64,000 nt of DNA from JAXLQL01 sp046331625 (GTDB lineage: Bacteria; Acidobacteriota; Terriglobia; Bryobacterales; Bryobacteraceae). Of the stretch, positions 35,553-44,109 are shown piece after piece. The position numbers and the translations under genes were made by a program. The stretch is taken from contig JAXLQL010000018.1 in assembly GCA_046331625.1 (NCBI GenBank), positions 62,001-126,000 on the forward strand, in the 5' to 3' direction. Within the stretch, counting starts at the first letter, position 1; each line of letters opens with the position of its first letter. A model generated the notes under the pieces. That model was given only the letters and a program-made list of their open reading frames with translations, made no database searches and had not been told where the DNA came from.

Positions 35553-38459
35553 ATGCATCCCCACGGTGAACGCATGTCCCCTCACGAAGGCGGATTGCGC
35601 ATTCCCGAGCAGAAACCCGTGGATGATTTAGAACGAAGTGAATGGGAACGGCTCCAGGAATTGTTTGGACAATTGCTCGAATCGGAATCACCCGAGAGCC
35701 TCCTGTCGGCGCAGGTGGCCGCGAAGTGTCATCCGTACTTGCTGCGGTTGTGGAAACAACACCAGGAGTCCCTCCAAAGCGGCTTCCTAGGGACCCCGGT
35801 TTCGAGCGTCCGGGCGTTGGCTGCTTCTATGCCCTGTTTTGAGCTGGGCCAGATTCTAGTAGGGCGGTTTCGTATTGACAGGCTTCTCGGTGCGGGCGGA
35901 ATGGGTGAGGTTTACCTCGCGTATGATCAGCGGCTCAGCGAGCACGTCGCACTGAAGACCATCCGGCGCCGTTTGGCGCAGGAACCCGAGATCCGCCGCC
36001 GTTTCGTGGCGGAAGTACAGAGTGCCCGCCGTGTTACTCACGCCAACGTTTGCCGTATTTTCGAATTATTCGATGACGGCGAAGTTCCGTTTCTTGCGAT
36101 GGAATATTTGGAAGGGCCAACTCTCAGCACTTGGCTGGAAGACGGGCCTCGGCATTTGGATCTGCGCCGGAAGGTTGCATTGGATCTGGCTGAAGGCTTG
36201 GCCGCTGCGCACTCCAAGGGAATAATCCATCGTGACTTCAAGCCCGACAACGTGATTCTCACGGGCTCCGAGGCGCAGCTACGGGCCGTCATCACCGACT
36301 TCGGCCTTGCCCGTCCTTTCAGCGATCCCGATAGCGCTCCAGGCCAATCATTGGGAGGCGGTACGCGCGATTACATGGCGCCCGAGGTGAAGGCGGGAGC
36401 GCCTGCCACCGTCCAGAGTGATCTGTATGCCTTTGGCTTGGTTCTGGACCAACTCCTGCCCGGCAATCGGTTCGCCGTTGAGTGTGCTGCGCCGAATCCC
36501 GAACGCCGGCCGAAATCGCTCGATGGAGTGATTCGCGAGTGGCGATCCAGTCATTCCCGGCGCCTGTGGCTCCTCGGGTGGGTCGCGGGTCCAGCGGCCG
36601 CCATCGCGGCATACGAATGGATGTCCCGCCCGCGATTGGCCGTGGCTTCTCGCCAGAAATGGGCGCTCAACATCTTCGATCCGGGCACGGACTCACTGGC
36701 GTACCCGTTGCGCGAATTGCTCATCTCGGGGCTGCGGCAATCCCCGCTGGTTTCGATTGTCTCTGACGAGCGAATCCGCGCCTTGTCCGGTGGTATGTGG
36801 CCCCGCGGAGACATGTTGCTCTCCGCCGCGCGAGCCGCCCAAATCCGCTTCGTCTTGAAAGGCACACTGAAGCGTTTGCCCGCTGGACTGCGCATTGACG
36901 TCGAGGTGTTGGAGTCGCTTGGCGGCACGGTTGCGTTGCGCCTCGGCAAGACCGGCGACGTCCGGCGGCCGGTTGCGCTCGCGGATCAGGTTGCGTTGCA
37001 GTTGCGGCGTGAACTGGGGGAATCCGAAAACTCGCTACGAGCTACCTACAGGCCGCTTGCGGCCGTTACTTCGGACTCACCAGAAGCCGTGGATGCCTAC
37101 TTCCAAGGGCAGCGGCTGTACGAATCGTCCGATGCCGATGGCGCGGTCACGTGGTTCGAGCGGGCAATCGAGATTGACCCGTCCTTTGCCCTGGCTCATC
37201 TACGCCATGCACTTGCGCTTGCTTCAAACGACAAAGAAGCCGAATCGCTGCCTTCCTACCAGAAGGCTTACCAGTTGCGAAGCCGCGTCTCGGAGCGGGA
37301 GCGGCTGTGGATTGAATCCCAGTACTTGAATATAGCTGCCCAGGATCTGGCAGGGGCGCTCAACGCGCTGCGCCGCTTGGTCCGGCTGTTCCCGGACGAG
37401 CCTACCTTCCAAAGGCAGCTTGGCTTGGCATTCGCGCGAGTGGGGCAGCCGCTGGATGGAATCGAGGCTGCCAGCGCGGCGGTCGCACTCAACCCTTCCA
37501 ATGTCAATAACCGCAACGTACTCATTTCGAATTATGCGCAGGGAGGCCGTTGGGACGACGCCCTCGAGCAGTATGAGGTCTGCCGGCGGGAAGGCGTCAC
37601 TGCGGACGCATTGATGCGCGGAGTCGGCCTTGCCTACATGGGCAAAGAGGACTATCCTGCGGCCCTCGCCGCCTTTCGCAAAATGAACGCTCCGCCGGAA
37701 TTGCGCGGTGAAGGCCAGTGTCTGTCGTGGGGCCCTCTTGTGCTCATGGGCCGCTTCGCTGAGGCCTCAACCGAAATGGAATCGGCGGCATCGGTGAACG
37801 CGTTCGGCGGAGCCAGCCGTCAGCGCGATTGGGCCAGAGTGTACTTGGCGTGGTCGCGCTGGCTCATGGACCAGCCGATGGCAAGCCGGGCGCGATTGGC
37901 CGAGATCCTCCAGCTTGACCGGATCCCGCTCAATCTCCCGTTCATTGGCCCGGCCGCGGCGCTGGCATTCCTCCTCAAAGACCCGCAGCTTGTCGAGCAA
38001 GCGCGGGCCAGCCTCCAGGTCATCGCCGATCGGTGGCCATCGACATATTCCAAGGGCACCCTCGCGCTCGGAACCGCGCTCGAGCGTTGGACCCGTGCCG
38101 AACCAGGGGCCGCAGGCAGCTTCCACGAAGCCCGCGGGCTCTGGCCAGATCCCCTGACGAACTTTCTCACCGCCCGATGGCAGTCGGAGCAGGGAGATTT
38201 CGAAGGTGCGTTGGTCAACCTGAATCATATTCAAGCGTCTCTCGGAACCTTGTTGCAGTACCACTTCGCCGGGCTGGCCGTGCTGACTCGAATCGATCAG
38301 GCCCGATGCCTGCGAAGGTTGTCACGTTTCAGCGAGAGCTTGCGCTTATACAAAGTAGTACTCAATCATTGGGGACGGTACGCCGGTGGCTATGGAGTCG
38401 TGCAAGCCGTTCGTTCGGAATATCTCAAAACGCAACAGGGAGCAAAAGGAAATGGTTGA
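35553..38459 (+). CDS. Transmembrane Ser/Thr protein kinase with TPR-like C-terminal half
   Basis: 968 residues (ATG 35574 also possible). The kinase domain (about 100-340) has a Gly loop 'LLGAGGMGEVYLAYD', 'VALKTI' Lys, catalytic loop 'IIHRDFKPDNVIL', 'ITDFGLARPF' and 'YMAPEV'. HRDFKPDN replaces the common HRDLKPEN but keeps the catalytic Asp and Asn. One membrane helix follows ('LWLLGWVAGPAAAIAAYEWM'), then a TolB/CadC-like beta domain and TPR repeats ('AVDAYFQGQRLYESSDADGAVTWFERAIEIDPSFALAHL'). It is the typical partner of the upstream ECF sigma factor and probably senses an envelope signal through its TPR half. The downstream gene overlaps its end. Confidence 0.9.
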   Translation: MHPHGERMSPHEGGLRIPEQKPVDDLERSEWERLQELFGQLLESESPESLLSAQVAAKCHPYLLRLWKQHQESLQSGFLGTPVSSVRALAASMPCFELGQILVGRFRIDRLLGAGGMGEVYLAYDQRLSEHVALKTIRRRLAQEPEIRRRFVAEVQSARRVTHANVCRIFELFDDGEVPFLAMEYLEGPTLSTWLEDGPRHLDLRRKVALDLAEGLAAAHSKGIIHRDFKPDNVILTGSEAQLRAVITDFGLARPFSDPDSAPGQSLGGGTRDYMAPEVKAGAPATVQSDLYAFGLVLDQLLPGNRFAVECAAPNPERRPKSLDGVIREWRSSHSRRLWLLGWVAGPAAAIAAYEWMSRPRLAVASRQKWALNIFDPGTDSLAYPLRELLISGLRQSPLVSIVSDERIRALSGGMWPRGDMLLSAARAAQIRFVLKGTLKRLPAGLRIDVEVLESLGGTVALRLGKTGDVRRPVALADQVALQLRRELGESENSLRATYRPLAAVTSDSPEAVDAYFQGQRLYESSDADGAVTWFERAIEIDPSFALAHLRHALALASNDKEAESLPSYQKAYQLRSRVSERERLWIESQYLNIAAQDLAGALNALRRLVRLFPDEPTFQRQLGLAFARVGQPLDGIEAASAAVALNPSNVNNRNVLISNYAQGGRWDDALEQYEVCRREGVTADALMRGVGLAYMGKEDYPAALAAFRKMNAPPELRGEGQCLSWGPLVLMGRFAEASTEMESAASVNAFGGASRQRDWARVYLAWSRWLMDQPMASRARLAEILQLDRIPLNLPFIGPAAALAFLLKDPQLVEQARASLQVIADRWPSTYSKGTLALGTALERWTRAEPGAAGSFHEARGLWPDPLTNFLTARWQSEQGDFEGALVNLNHIQASLGTLLQYHFAGLAVLTRIDQARCLRRLSRFSESLRLYKVVLNHWGRYAGGYGVVQAVRSEYLKTQQGAKGNG

Positions 38460-39054
38460 TTTCTGGGAAATCGTTGGCCGTGTCGCAACCGACAAGCCGT
38501 TTCGAGACGCAATGTACGGCAACCTCGCCACGAAGACGCCACTCGCGGGAAAGCACGAATTCTGCTGTCTCTTCGATGACGCTGACTACGATGCGGTGAG
38601 GAGACTCGTGGTCCAACAAAGGAGAGGGCCGGTTTCCCTGATGGCGCTGGGCGAGTGGCTCTACGTCGCGATGCTGCATCCGGCAACGCGAAGAGTCGCG
38701 GAGAAGGTAGAGATCCTGCTGAGATCGCAACTGGATCCCGTGCCGTCCACACAGCAGTTCTATCAAGCCCTTGGGGCCGCGCTCTGCGATTCGGAATTCC
38801 GCGAGTCGATGCGAACCGGCGGCCAGACTTCGGCCGGTTTCGATTTCACTCCCGGCGAGGCAGCCGCCTTCGAAAAGATTCTGAACGATCCCCAAAACAC
38901 CTTCGCCGTGCTTGGCGACGAGTTCCATGAGCTTTCGTGGTCCCAAGCCTGCTTCGCGATGGCAATTCAGTGGACGGCGAATCGCGTAGCACACCCCCTC
39001 ACGGCGCCTCTCTCCGGTCTCCTGCGCGGGCGGGCCAAGGAAGCCGTTTCGTGA
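38452..39054 (+). CDS. Protein of unknown function in ECF-kinase operon
   Basis: 201 residues from ATG 38452, overlapping the kinase stop, with a purine-rich aaagga just before it. No signal peptide or membrane helix. The sequence is mixed alpha ('DFWEIVGRVATDKPFRDAMY', 'PSTQQFYQALGAALCDSEFRESM', 'TPGEAAAFEKILND') and Gly-poor. The two 'F(R)(D/E)(A/S)M' segments suggest an internal duplication of a short helical motif. Not recognised. Coupling to the kinase and to the monoheme lipoprotein downstream (GTGA overlap) implies a shared pathway. Confidence 0.7.
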   Translation: MVDFWEIVGRVATDKPFRDAMYGNLATKTPLAGKHEFCCLFDDADYDAVRRLVVQQRRGPVSLMALGEWLYVAMLHPATRRVAEKVEILLRSQLDPVPSTQQFYQALGAALCDSEFRESMRTGGQTSAGFDFTPGEAAAFEKILNDPQNTFAVLGDEFHELSWSQACFAMAIQWTANRVAHPLTAPLSGLLRGRAKEAVS

Positions 39055-40364
39055 AGTGGTTCGCGAAACTCTCGGCCACGGCTGCAACACTATTTCTGGC
39101 CTGCTCGCGCGAGCCAACCGCGGCAGGCCAGCCTCTGCCCCTCCCTCAGGTTGCGTTGTCCAACTGCAAGATTCCTACATTCGAAGAAGCCGTCTTGCCC
39201 CCGGAGATTGAGAACCAGCGGCCCGCCTTCGACCGCTATTCCTGGCAAGCGTTTCTCGCGGTGGTCTGCGACCAGAAGACGGCCGGCACCCGCGGCGAGG
39301 GCGACCCCGCCGGGACGTGGGGCGGAACTCGTCCGGCCGCCTTCGAAGGCTTCAAATCGAACTGGGAATTATTCCACCATGGTCCAATCAAAGACTGGGA
39401 CGCCATGGAGGACCACAATTACAGTCCTTGCAGTTCGGAGCCTGCGGCTCGAGACCAGTTTTTGCTGGCCTCGACATCCAAGTTCGATGTGCTCCAGGCT
39501 GGCTCCGAAGGAGCGCTGGGCATTGCGCTCCCGGCTCAAAATGGCACCTACGTCCGCTACCTCACGCAGTACAACAAGACGAGCGCCGACTATATCTCCA
39601 AGGTCATGCGGGAGCATCTTCACGGTAAGTTCGACTTTCCGGTTGGGAGCGTCAACATCAAGTCGGCGTGGGTCGAGATGAAAGGTCACGACTCTGCGAA
39701 GGACCCGGATCCATCGCTGTTCCATACACGGGAGGCCTGGATCCGTGATGCCGGGGCTACAGGCGGATGCCGAAAGGCCCTGTTTGGCCTGGTTGGGTTA
39801 CATATTGTGCAGAAGACCAAGGGACGGCCCCGCTGGATCTGGTCGACCTTTGAGCATGTAAACAACGCCCCGGATTCGGACATCTGCCCGCCTGCGCCGG
39901 CCGGCGGGCCGTTCACGTTTCACGATGGCTCGTGCAAGACGATGGAACCGTCAGACAACGACGTCTCCCAACCGCCGACCAAGATGATCAACGTGTGGCG
40001 AACCCGGCGAATCGATCGCAAGTCGACGGCGCCCGCAAACCAGGAGTATCGTCAAAAGCTGAGTCAATCGAAATGGCGCAACTATCGGCTGGTTACTACG
40101 CAGTGGCCAATCGGGAATCCGCCCGCAGGCAAAGCAGGGGATCCTGAGTACTCTTTTCCCGGGAAAGAGGGTCACCCATTTGCGAACGTCACAATGGAGA
40201 CCTTTCTCCAGAATGCCCCGAAAACCAGTTGCCTGGGCTGTCACGCTCAGGCGTTGACGGGCGATTTTGTGTGGTCAATCCTGCTCGAACGTCCGGCCAC
40301 GATGGAGCCAAGCCTGAAACTGCTCCGTTCCGTGCTCGAGAATTCGGGAATGTTACGCAAATAG
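39051..40364 (+). CDS. Lipoprotein with a single C-terminal heme c motif
   Basis: 437 residues from GTG 39051, which overlaps the upstream stop by four bases. The N-terminal 'KLSATAATLFLACSRE' is a lipoprotein signal with a plausible lipobox Cys. The mature protein is rich in Trp/His/Asp ('YSWQAFLAVVCDQK', 'WGGTRPAAFEGFKSNWELF', 'YVRYLTQYNK', 'SAWVEMKG') and ends with 'TSCLGCHAQALTGDF', one CxxCH in the last 45 residues. I read it as a monoheme cytochrome-like periplasmic enzyme or sensor. I do not recognise the catalytic domain. Co-transcription with an ECF factor and a kinase is unusual for a cytochrome. Confidence 0.75.
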   Translation: MKWFAKLSATAATLFLACSREPTAAGQPLPLPQVALSNCKIPTFEEAVLPPEIENQRPAFDRYSWQAFLAVVCDQKTAGTRGEGDPAGTWGGTRPAAFEGFKSNWELFHHGPIKDWDAMEDHNYSPCSSEPAARDQFLLASTSKFDVLQAGSEGALGIALPAQNGTYVRYLTQYNKTSADYISKVMREHLHGKFDFPVGSVNIKSAWVEMKGHDSAKDPDPSLFHTREAWIRDAGATGGCRKALFGLVGLHIVQKTKGRPRWIWSTFEHVNNAPDSDICPPAPAGGPFTFHDGSCKTMEPSDNDVSQPPTKMINVWRTRRIDRKSTAPANQEYRQKLSQSKWRNYRLVTTQWPIGNPPAGKAGDPEYSFPGKEGHPFANVTMETFLQNAPKTSCLGCHAQALTGDFVWSILLERPATMEPSLKLLRSVLENSGMLRK

Positions 40365-40390
40365 GCGTCCCAGGCGCGCCCGCCAAAAGC

Positions 40391-40843
40391 GAAGAGGGCC
40401 GCCGAAGCGGCCCCCTCGCACACCACCGAAGCGAACCCTACAGCCGGACAATCTTGTTCGACTTGTACCCCTTCAACGCATTCCGCGTGTCCACGATCAG
40501 CGACGCTTTCTCGATCACGCTCGAATACGGCGAATTCGTGTGATTGGTGATAATCACCACGCAATCGGCCTGCGCCGCGCACTGGATCGGATCCTGCGCG
40601 AAGAACTCTTCCTTGTCCACACGGAACACCGGCACATACGGATCGCTGTATGTGATCTTCGCCCCGCGCTCGCGCAGCAAGTGCACCACGTCGATCGCCG
40701 GCGACTCGCGCATGTCGTCGATATCCTTCTTGTACGCCACGCCCATCACGTGAATGTGCGAGCCCTTCACCGGCTTCGACACGTCGTTGAGCGCGCTCTG
40801 GATCTTGTCCACGGCGTAGTGCGGCATCTGCCCGTTGACGTGC
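40391..40843. repeat. Direct repeat, right copy (453 bp) of dehydrogenase 3' end
   Basis: Partner of 34321-34773. This copy is joined to the intact dehydrogenase gene; together the two copies bracket a 5.6-kb segment carrying the ECF-kinase operon. Confidence 0.9.
40396..40413 (-). terminator. UUCG-loop terminator of nucleotide-sugar dehydrogenase gene
   Basis: On the minus strand gggccgc-ttcg-gcggccc, followed by tcttcgctttt, 25 bp after the dehydrogenase stop. A stable C(UUCG)G hairpin with a short T-run; it may also serve the convergent lipoprotein gene. Confidence 0.75.
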
Positions 40844-41757
40844 CCGGCGAGTTCGATGAACCGCGCCTCGATGCCGAACTGCTTCGACTTCCACGAGAGA
40901 TAGAACGGATCGATCGGAATGCAGTGACCACCCAAACCCGGACCCGGATAGAACGCCATGAACCCGAACGGCTTCGTCGCCGCCGCGTCGATCACTTCCC
41001 ACACATCGATGCCCATGCGCCCGCACATCACGGCCAGTTCGTTCACGAGGCCGATATTGATCATGCGGAACGTGTTCTCGAGCAGCTTCACCATTTCCGC
41101 AACGCGCGTGCCCGTCACCGGGACCACCTTGTCGAGCGCCTGCGCATAGAGCAGCGCGCCGAGCTCGGTGCACTTGTGCGTGGTGCCGCCCACCACTTTC
41201 GGAATGTTGCGAGTCTGGAAGTGCGGATTGCCCGGATCCACGCGCTCAGGCGAGAAGCACAGGAAAATCTCTTCGCCTACGCGCAGGTCAGCTCGCTCCA
41301 GCTTGGCGCGGACCACCTCGTCCGTCGTCCCCGGATAAGTGGTCGACTCGAGGATCACGAGCGTCCCCGGGCGAATGTACTTGGCGATTTCGTCGCAGGC
41401 ATCCTCGATGAACTTCATATCGGGATCCTTGGTTTTGCCGAGCGGCGTGGGCACGCAGATGTTGATCGTGTCCATGTCCGCAATGGCGCGAAAATCGGTT
41501 GTGGCGTCCAACTTGCCTGACTGCACTAACGGGGCTACGTCCGACGTAGGCACGTCCTGGATGTAGGAGGTACCGGCATTGATCTGCTGCACCTTCGATG
41601 CGCTGATGTCGAATCCCGTCACGTGGAATCCGACCTTGCCGAATTCAACGGCCAGAGGCAGGCCCACATAGCCTAGCCCGACCACGCCGCAACGGGCTTG
41701 GCGAGTCCTGATCTTCTCCGCAAGTGCCTCAGCAACCTGAGGTTTCGTTACTTCCAT
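40438..41757 (-). CDS. Nucleotide-sugar 6-dehydrogenase (UDP-GlcNAc/ManNAc type)
   Basis: 439 residues from ATG 41757, chosen for agaagga directly upstream; an in-frame GTG at 41778 overlaps the dapF-like stop. The Rossmann motif 'GVVGLGYVGLPLAVEFG' (about residue 25), 'STTYPGTTDEVV', 'FLCFSPERVDPG' (typical of the WbpA/WecC group rather than UDP-glucose dehydrogenase), middle-domain 'NTFRMINIGLVNELA' and the 'PGPGLGGHCIPIDPFYLSWK' loop with catalytic Cys are all present. It oxidises a UDP-N-acetylhexosamine to the uronic acid with NAD+, for surface polysaccharide. Its 3' end is duplicated at 34321-34773. Confidence 0.9.
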   Translation of the reverse strand: MEVTKPQVAEALAEKIRTRQARCGVVGLGYVGLPLAVEFGKVGFHVTGFDISASKVQQINAGTSYIQDVPTSDVAPLVQSGKLDATTDFRAIADMDTINICVPTPLGKTKDPDMKFIEDACDEIAKYIRPGTLVILESTTYPGTTDEVVRAKLERADLRVGEEIFLCFSPERVDPGNPHFQTRNIPKVVGGTTHKCTELGALLYAQALDKVVPVTGTRVAEMVKLLENTFRMINIGLVNELAVMCGRMGIDVWEVIDAAATKPFGFMAFYPGPGLGGHCIPIDPFYLSWKSKQFGIEARFIELAGHVNGQMPHYAVDKIQSALNDVSKPVKGSHIHVMGVAYKKDIDDMRESPAIDVVHLLRERGAKITYSDPYVPVFRVDKEEFFAQDPIQCAAQADCVVIITNHTNSPYSSVIEKASLIVDTRNALKGYKSNKIVRL

Positions 41758-41774
41758 GATTCCTTCTTTCAAGT

Positions 41775-42647
41775 TCACACCCTTCCAAATAGATATTGGC
41801 CGCTCGCCAGGATCTCAGCCGGACCTGTCAGGTAGAGCGATCCACCTTCCTCCAACCCGGTGGCTCCTTTTCGAATGTAGAGCGGACAGAACTCAGTTTC
41901 AACCGTAACAGGAGTACTGACCAATCCAAGCATCAGGGCTACTCCCGCTGCCCCAGTCGATCCGGTACCGGAACTCAACGTGTGGCCGGCCCCGCGCTCA
42001 TAGAACCTCGCCTCGATCGTGTGCTCGTCTTTGCGCCGGATGAAGCTCACGTTCGTGCGATTCGGAAAATGCGGATGAGCTTCGATCTCGGCCCCGAGCG
42101 AGACCCAGTCGAAGTCGAAGTCATCCACCACAACGGCGCACTGCGGATTGCCGACGTCGATGATCGCCACCTCCCGCACGCCCGCCGGGAGCGGAAGCGG
42201 GAAATGCAGATCGCCGGGAACCGGCCGGCCCATCTCCATTTCGAACCACAGCGCTCCGTCGCGCCGCCCTTCGAAGCGGAGTTCCTTGAGACCAGCGCCG
42301 GTCTGGATCAGCACGCGATCACTGGCCATCCCGCGATCCACCAGCAGCGCCGCGGCGCAGCGGGTACCGTTACCCGAAAGCTCGGCCTTGCTGCCGTCGG
42401 AGTTCCACAAGCGCACACGAGCATCGGCGCCCGCGGCGGGCGAGTCGATGAGGTACCAGCCATCGGCGCCGATTCCGGTGTTGCGATGGCAAATGGCGCG
42501 TGCGATTTTGGGGAATTGCTCGTCCGGCGGCGCGGGCGAGAGGCCAGAGGCGAAGGTCAGCAGAAAATCATTCCCTGCGCCGTGGGCCTTGGTGAACGGG
42601 ATCAGCAAACCAGCAGTCGATCCTCCGTCAGGACTCCTCATTATCAT
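41775..42647 (-). CDS. DapF-fold epimerase homologue lacking both catalytic cysteines
   Basis: About 291 residues; ATG 42647 and 42641 are both usable. The diaminopimelate-epimerase fold is clear: 'FTKAHGAGNDFLL' at the N-terminus, 'WNSDGSKAELSGNGTRCAAALL', 'VDVGNPQCAV'-like 'IDVGNPQCAVVV', and 'ARFYERGAGHTLSSGTGSTGAA'. In DapF the two acid/base residues are the Cys of CGNG and the Cys of ACG(S/T)GAC; here both are Ser (SGNG and SSGTG). It would therefore not be a standard two-thiol epimerase. It may be an isomerase of another substrate, or a divergent DapF. Located immediately upstream of the nucleotide-sugar dehydrogenase on the same strand, so probably co-transcribed. Confidence 0.8.
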   Translation of the reverse strand: MIMRSPDGGSTAGLLIPFTKAHGAGNDFLLTFASGLSPAPPDEQFPKIARAICHRNTGIGADGWYLIDSPAAGADARVRLWNSDGSKAELSGNGTRCAAALLVDRGMASDRVLIQTGAGLKELRFEGRRDGALWFEMEMGRPVPGDLHFPLPLPAGVREVAIIDVGNPQCAVVVDDFDFDWVSLGAEIEAHPHFPNRTNVSFIRRKDEHTIEARFYERGAGHTLSSGTGSTGAAGVALMLGLVSTPVTVETEFCPLYIRKGATGLEEGGSLYLTGPAEILASGQYLFGRV

Positions 42648-42688
42648 TGTCGCACGAAAGAAGGCTCCTAAGGCGATAGAATGAGGCG

Positions 42689-42922
42689 ATGAGCCAGTTG
42701 CGGCAACTGACCGGCGACCGTCTTTCACGGGCGATCGAGCGGTTGCGCAATCCGGCGCCAGGAAGCAAGATCGCCGCTGCGCGAGACTTCGGCGTGGACC
42801 TCACGCTGCTGATCGAGCAGATCCAGTTGAGTCCGGCTGAGCGGGCGCGGCGGATGCATGAGCTCGCACAAGCGGCCGAGTCCGCGCGAGGTGGGGCGCG
42901 TAGGCGTAGATCCGGCGCATGA
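42689..42922 (+). CDS. Small protein upstream of nucleotidyltransferase remnant
   Basis: 77 residues, ATG 42689. 'LTGDRLSRAIERLRNPAPGSKIAAARDFGVDLTLLIEQIQLSPAERARRMHELAQAAESARG', a helical protein with a basic tail. In this phylum such small proteins sit directly before a MNT-type nucleotidyltransferase gene, and here the following remnant overlaps by four bases (ATGA). Possibly the partner of a nucleotidyltransferase toxin-antitoxin-like pair. It appears intact although its neighbour is broken. Linkage-based inference only. Confidence 0.6.
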   Translation: MSQLRQLTGDRLSRAIERLRNPAPGSKIAAARDFGVDLTLLIEQIQLSPAERARRMHELAQAAESARGGARRRRSGA

Positions 42923-43240
42923 ACTTCGAGGCGGCTGTGCAGCGGCTTTGCGACGGCGGAGTCGAGTTCGTGGTGATTGGAGGATGGGCGGCGATCTTCC
43001 ACGGCAGCGCTCACGTGACCAACGATCTCGTTGGTTGCTTGTCCCGGTCGAAGGAGAACCTGCGGAAGCTGGCGGCGGCTGGGACGAAGTGTCAGGAGCC
43101 GGTAGCTACGATGACGCCCTGGCCGCGTCCGTTGAAGTGGATGCCTTTCGCACAAAAAGTCCGCACGCTCGGCCGACGCGCCCCTCGTCTCGGCCAAGAA
43201 GACAGCGGGCCGACCGAAGAGATCCGCTGATGCTGCCCGA
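42919..43240 (+). pseudogene. MNT-type nucleotidyltransferase, internally deleted and frameshifted
   Basis: Begins 'MNFEAAVQRLCDGGVEFVVIGGWAAIFHGSAHVTNDL', the nucleotidyltransferase start with the GG motif. Where 'D(V/I)D' is expected after 'TNDL' the sequence reads 'VGCLSRSKENLRKLA'. It then jumps to the C-terminal family sequence in other frames ('EVSGAGSYDDALAASVEVDAF', then 'SAKKTAGRPK'). Roughly the central 60 residues are missing. Non-functional. Confidence 0.65.
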
Positions 43241-43251
43241 GTAGTTCCGCT

Positions 43252-44034
43252 CTACAGGTGCGTGTGATGGGTCAGCTTGATCGTGTAGAAGTGCGCGCCC
43301 TGCGGATCGCGAATCAGCGCAAAGCGGCCGACATTCGGTATGTCATGCGGACCATGCACTAAGGCGCCGCCGAGTTCCTTCGCTTTCGCCACGGTGGCGT
43401 CGCAATCGTCCGTCATGATGTATAAGGCCCAGTGCGCTGGGATGTTGCCCCACTTCTCGTCCATCTGCATCATGCCGCCGATCGAACGGCCGCCGTTCTG
43501 CCATTCGGAGTAACCGGTCTTGTCGTCGTGCTTGACGCCCCATCCGAACACGGTGGTGTAGAACTGCTTGGCGCCGGCGCTGTCGCGCGTGGCCAATTCG
43601 CCCCATCCGATGGTGCCCGCTTCGCCCACCACGAGGGATCCCTTGTGTGACATCGGCTGCCACACGCACTGGAAGACGCCCTCGGGATCCTGGAAGACGC
43701 ACATGCGCCCGAAGGTCATGACGTCGAATGGTCCGGCCACCACTTTCCCGCCCGCCGCGGTGATCTTGGCTGCGGCCTCGTCCGCGTTGAGCACCTGCAC
43801 GTAGAGCTTCCAGGTGGGCGGCATTCCGGCTTCCTGCGCGCCGAGCTTGTACATACCGGCGACGTCTTTGCCGTGCTTCTTGGGCATGTAGTAGAACTCG
43901 CCGGGTCCCATTGGGAACTTCGCGACTTCCCAACCGAAGAGGCCTTGGTAGAAGGTGGTTGCTGCGTCCGGATCGGTGGTGCCGAGTTCGAACCAGCAGA
44001 AGTCACCGGGCTGATGTTGATCGATGATGGGCAT
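43252..44034 (-). CDS. Two-domain VOC (glyoxalase-fold) protein
   Basis: 260 residues made of two similar VOC halves: 'GDFCWFELGTTDPDAATTFYQGLFGWEV' (about 10-37) and 'GTIGWGELATRDSAGAKQFYTTVFGWGV' (about 138-165), each ending in a beta segment ('MCVFQDPEGVFQCVWQP'; 'FALIRDPQGAHFYTIKL'). This matches the CFP30B-like group of tandem glyoxalase/bleomycin-resistance proteins. Metal ligands are partly retained (His/Glu at strand ends). Substrate unknown; cytosolic; monocistronic by context. Confidence 0.85.
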   Translation of the reverse strand: MPIIDQHQPGDFCWFELGTTDPDAATTFYQGLFGWEVAKFPMGPGEFYYMPKKHGKDVAGMYKLGAQEAGMPPTWKLYVQVLNADEAAAKITAAGGKVVAGPFDVMTFGRMCVFQDPEGVFQCVWQPMSHKGSLVVGEAGTIGWGELATRDSAGAKQFYTTVFGWGVKHDDKTGYSEWQNGGRSIGGMMQMDEKWGNIPAHWALYIMTDDCDATVAKAKELGGALVHGPHDIPNVGRFALIRDPQGAHFYTIKLTHHTHL

Positions 44035-44109
44035 TTCGACAGTCTAGCTTGTGTGGGTGGGGGCGGCAACGCAGTGGTGGCGGGAGGCAGAAGAGAGTTG
44101 GGGTGAACG

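Noticed and set aside
34321..40843. Integrated element with integrase-made attachment sites
   Set aside because: The repeats are 453 bp long with several differences and no integrase or excisionase is encoded between them; recombination between paralogues explains it better.
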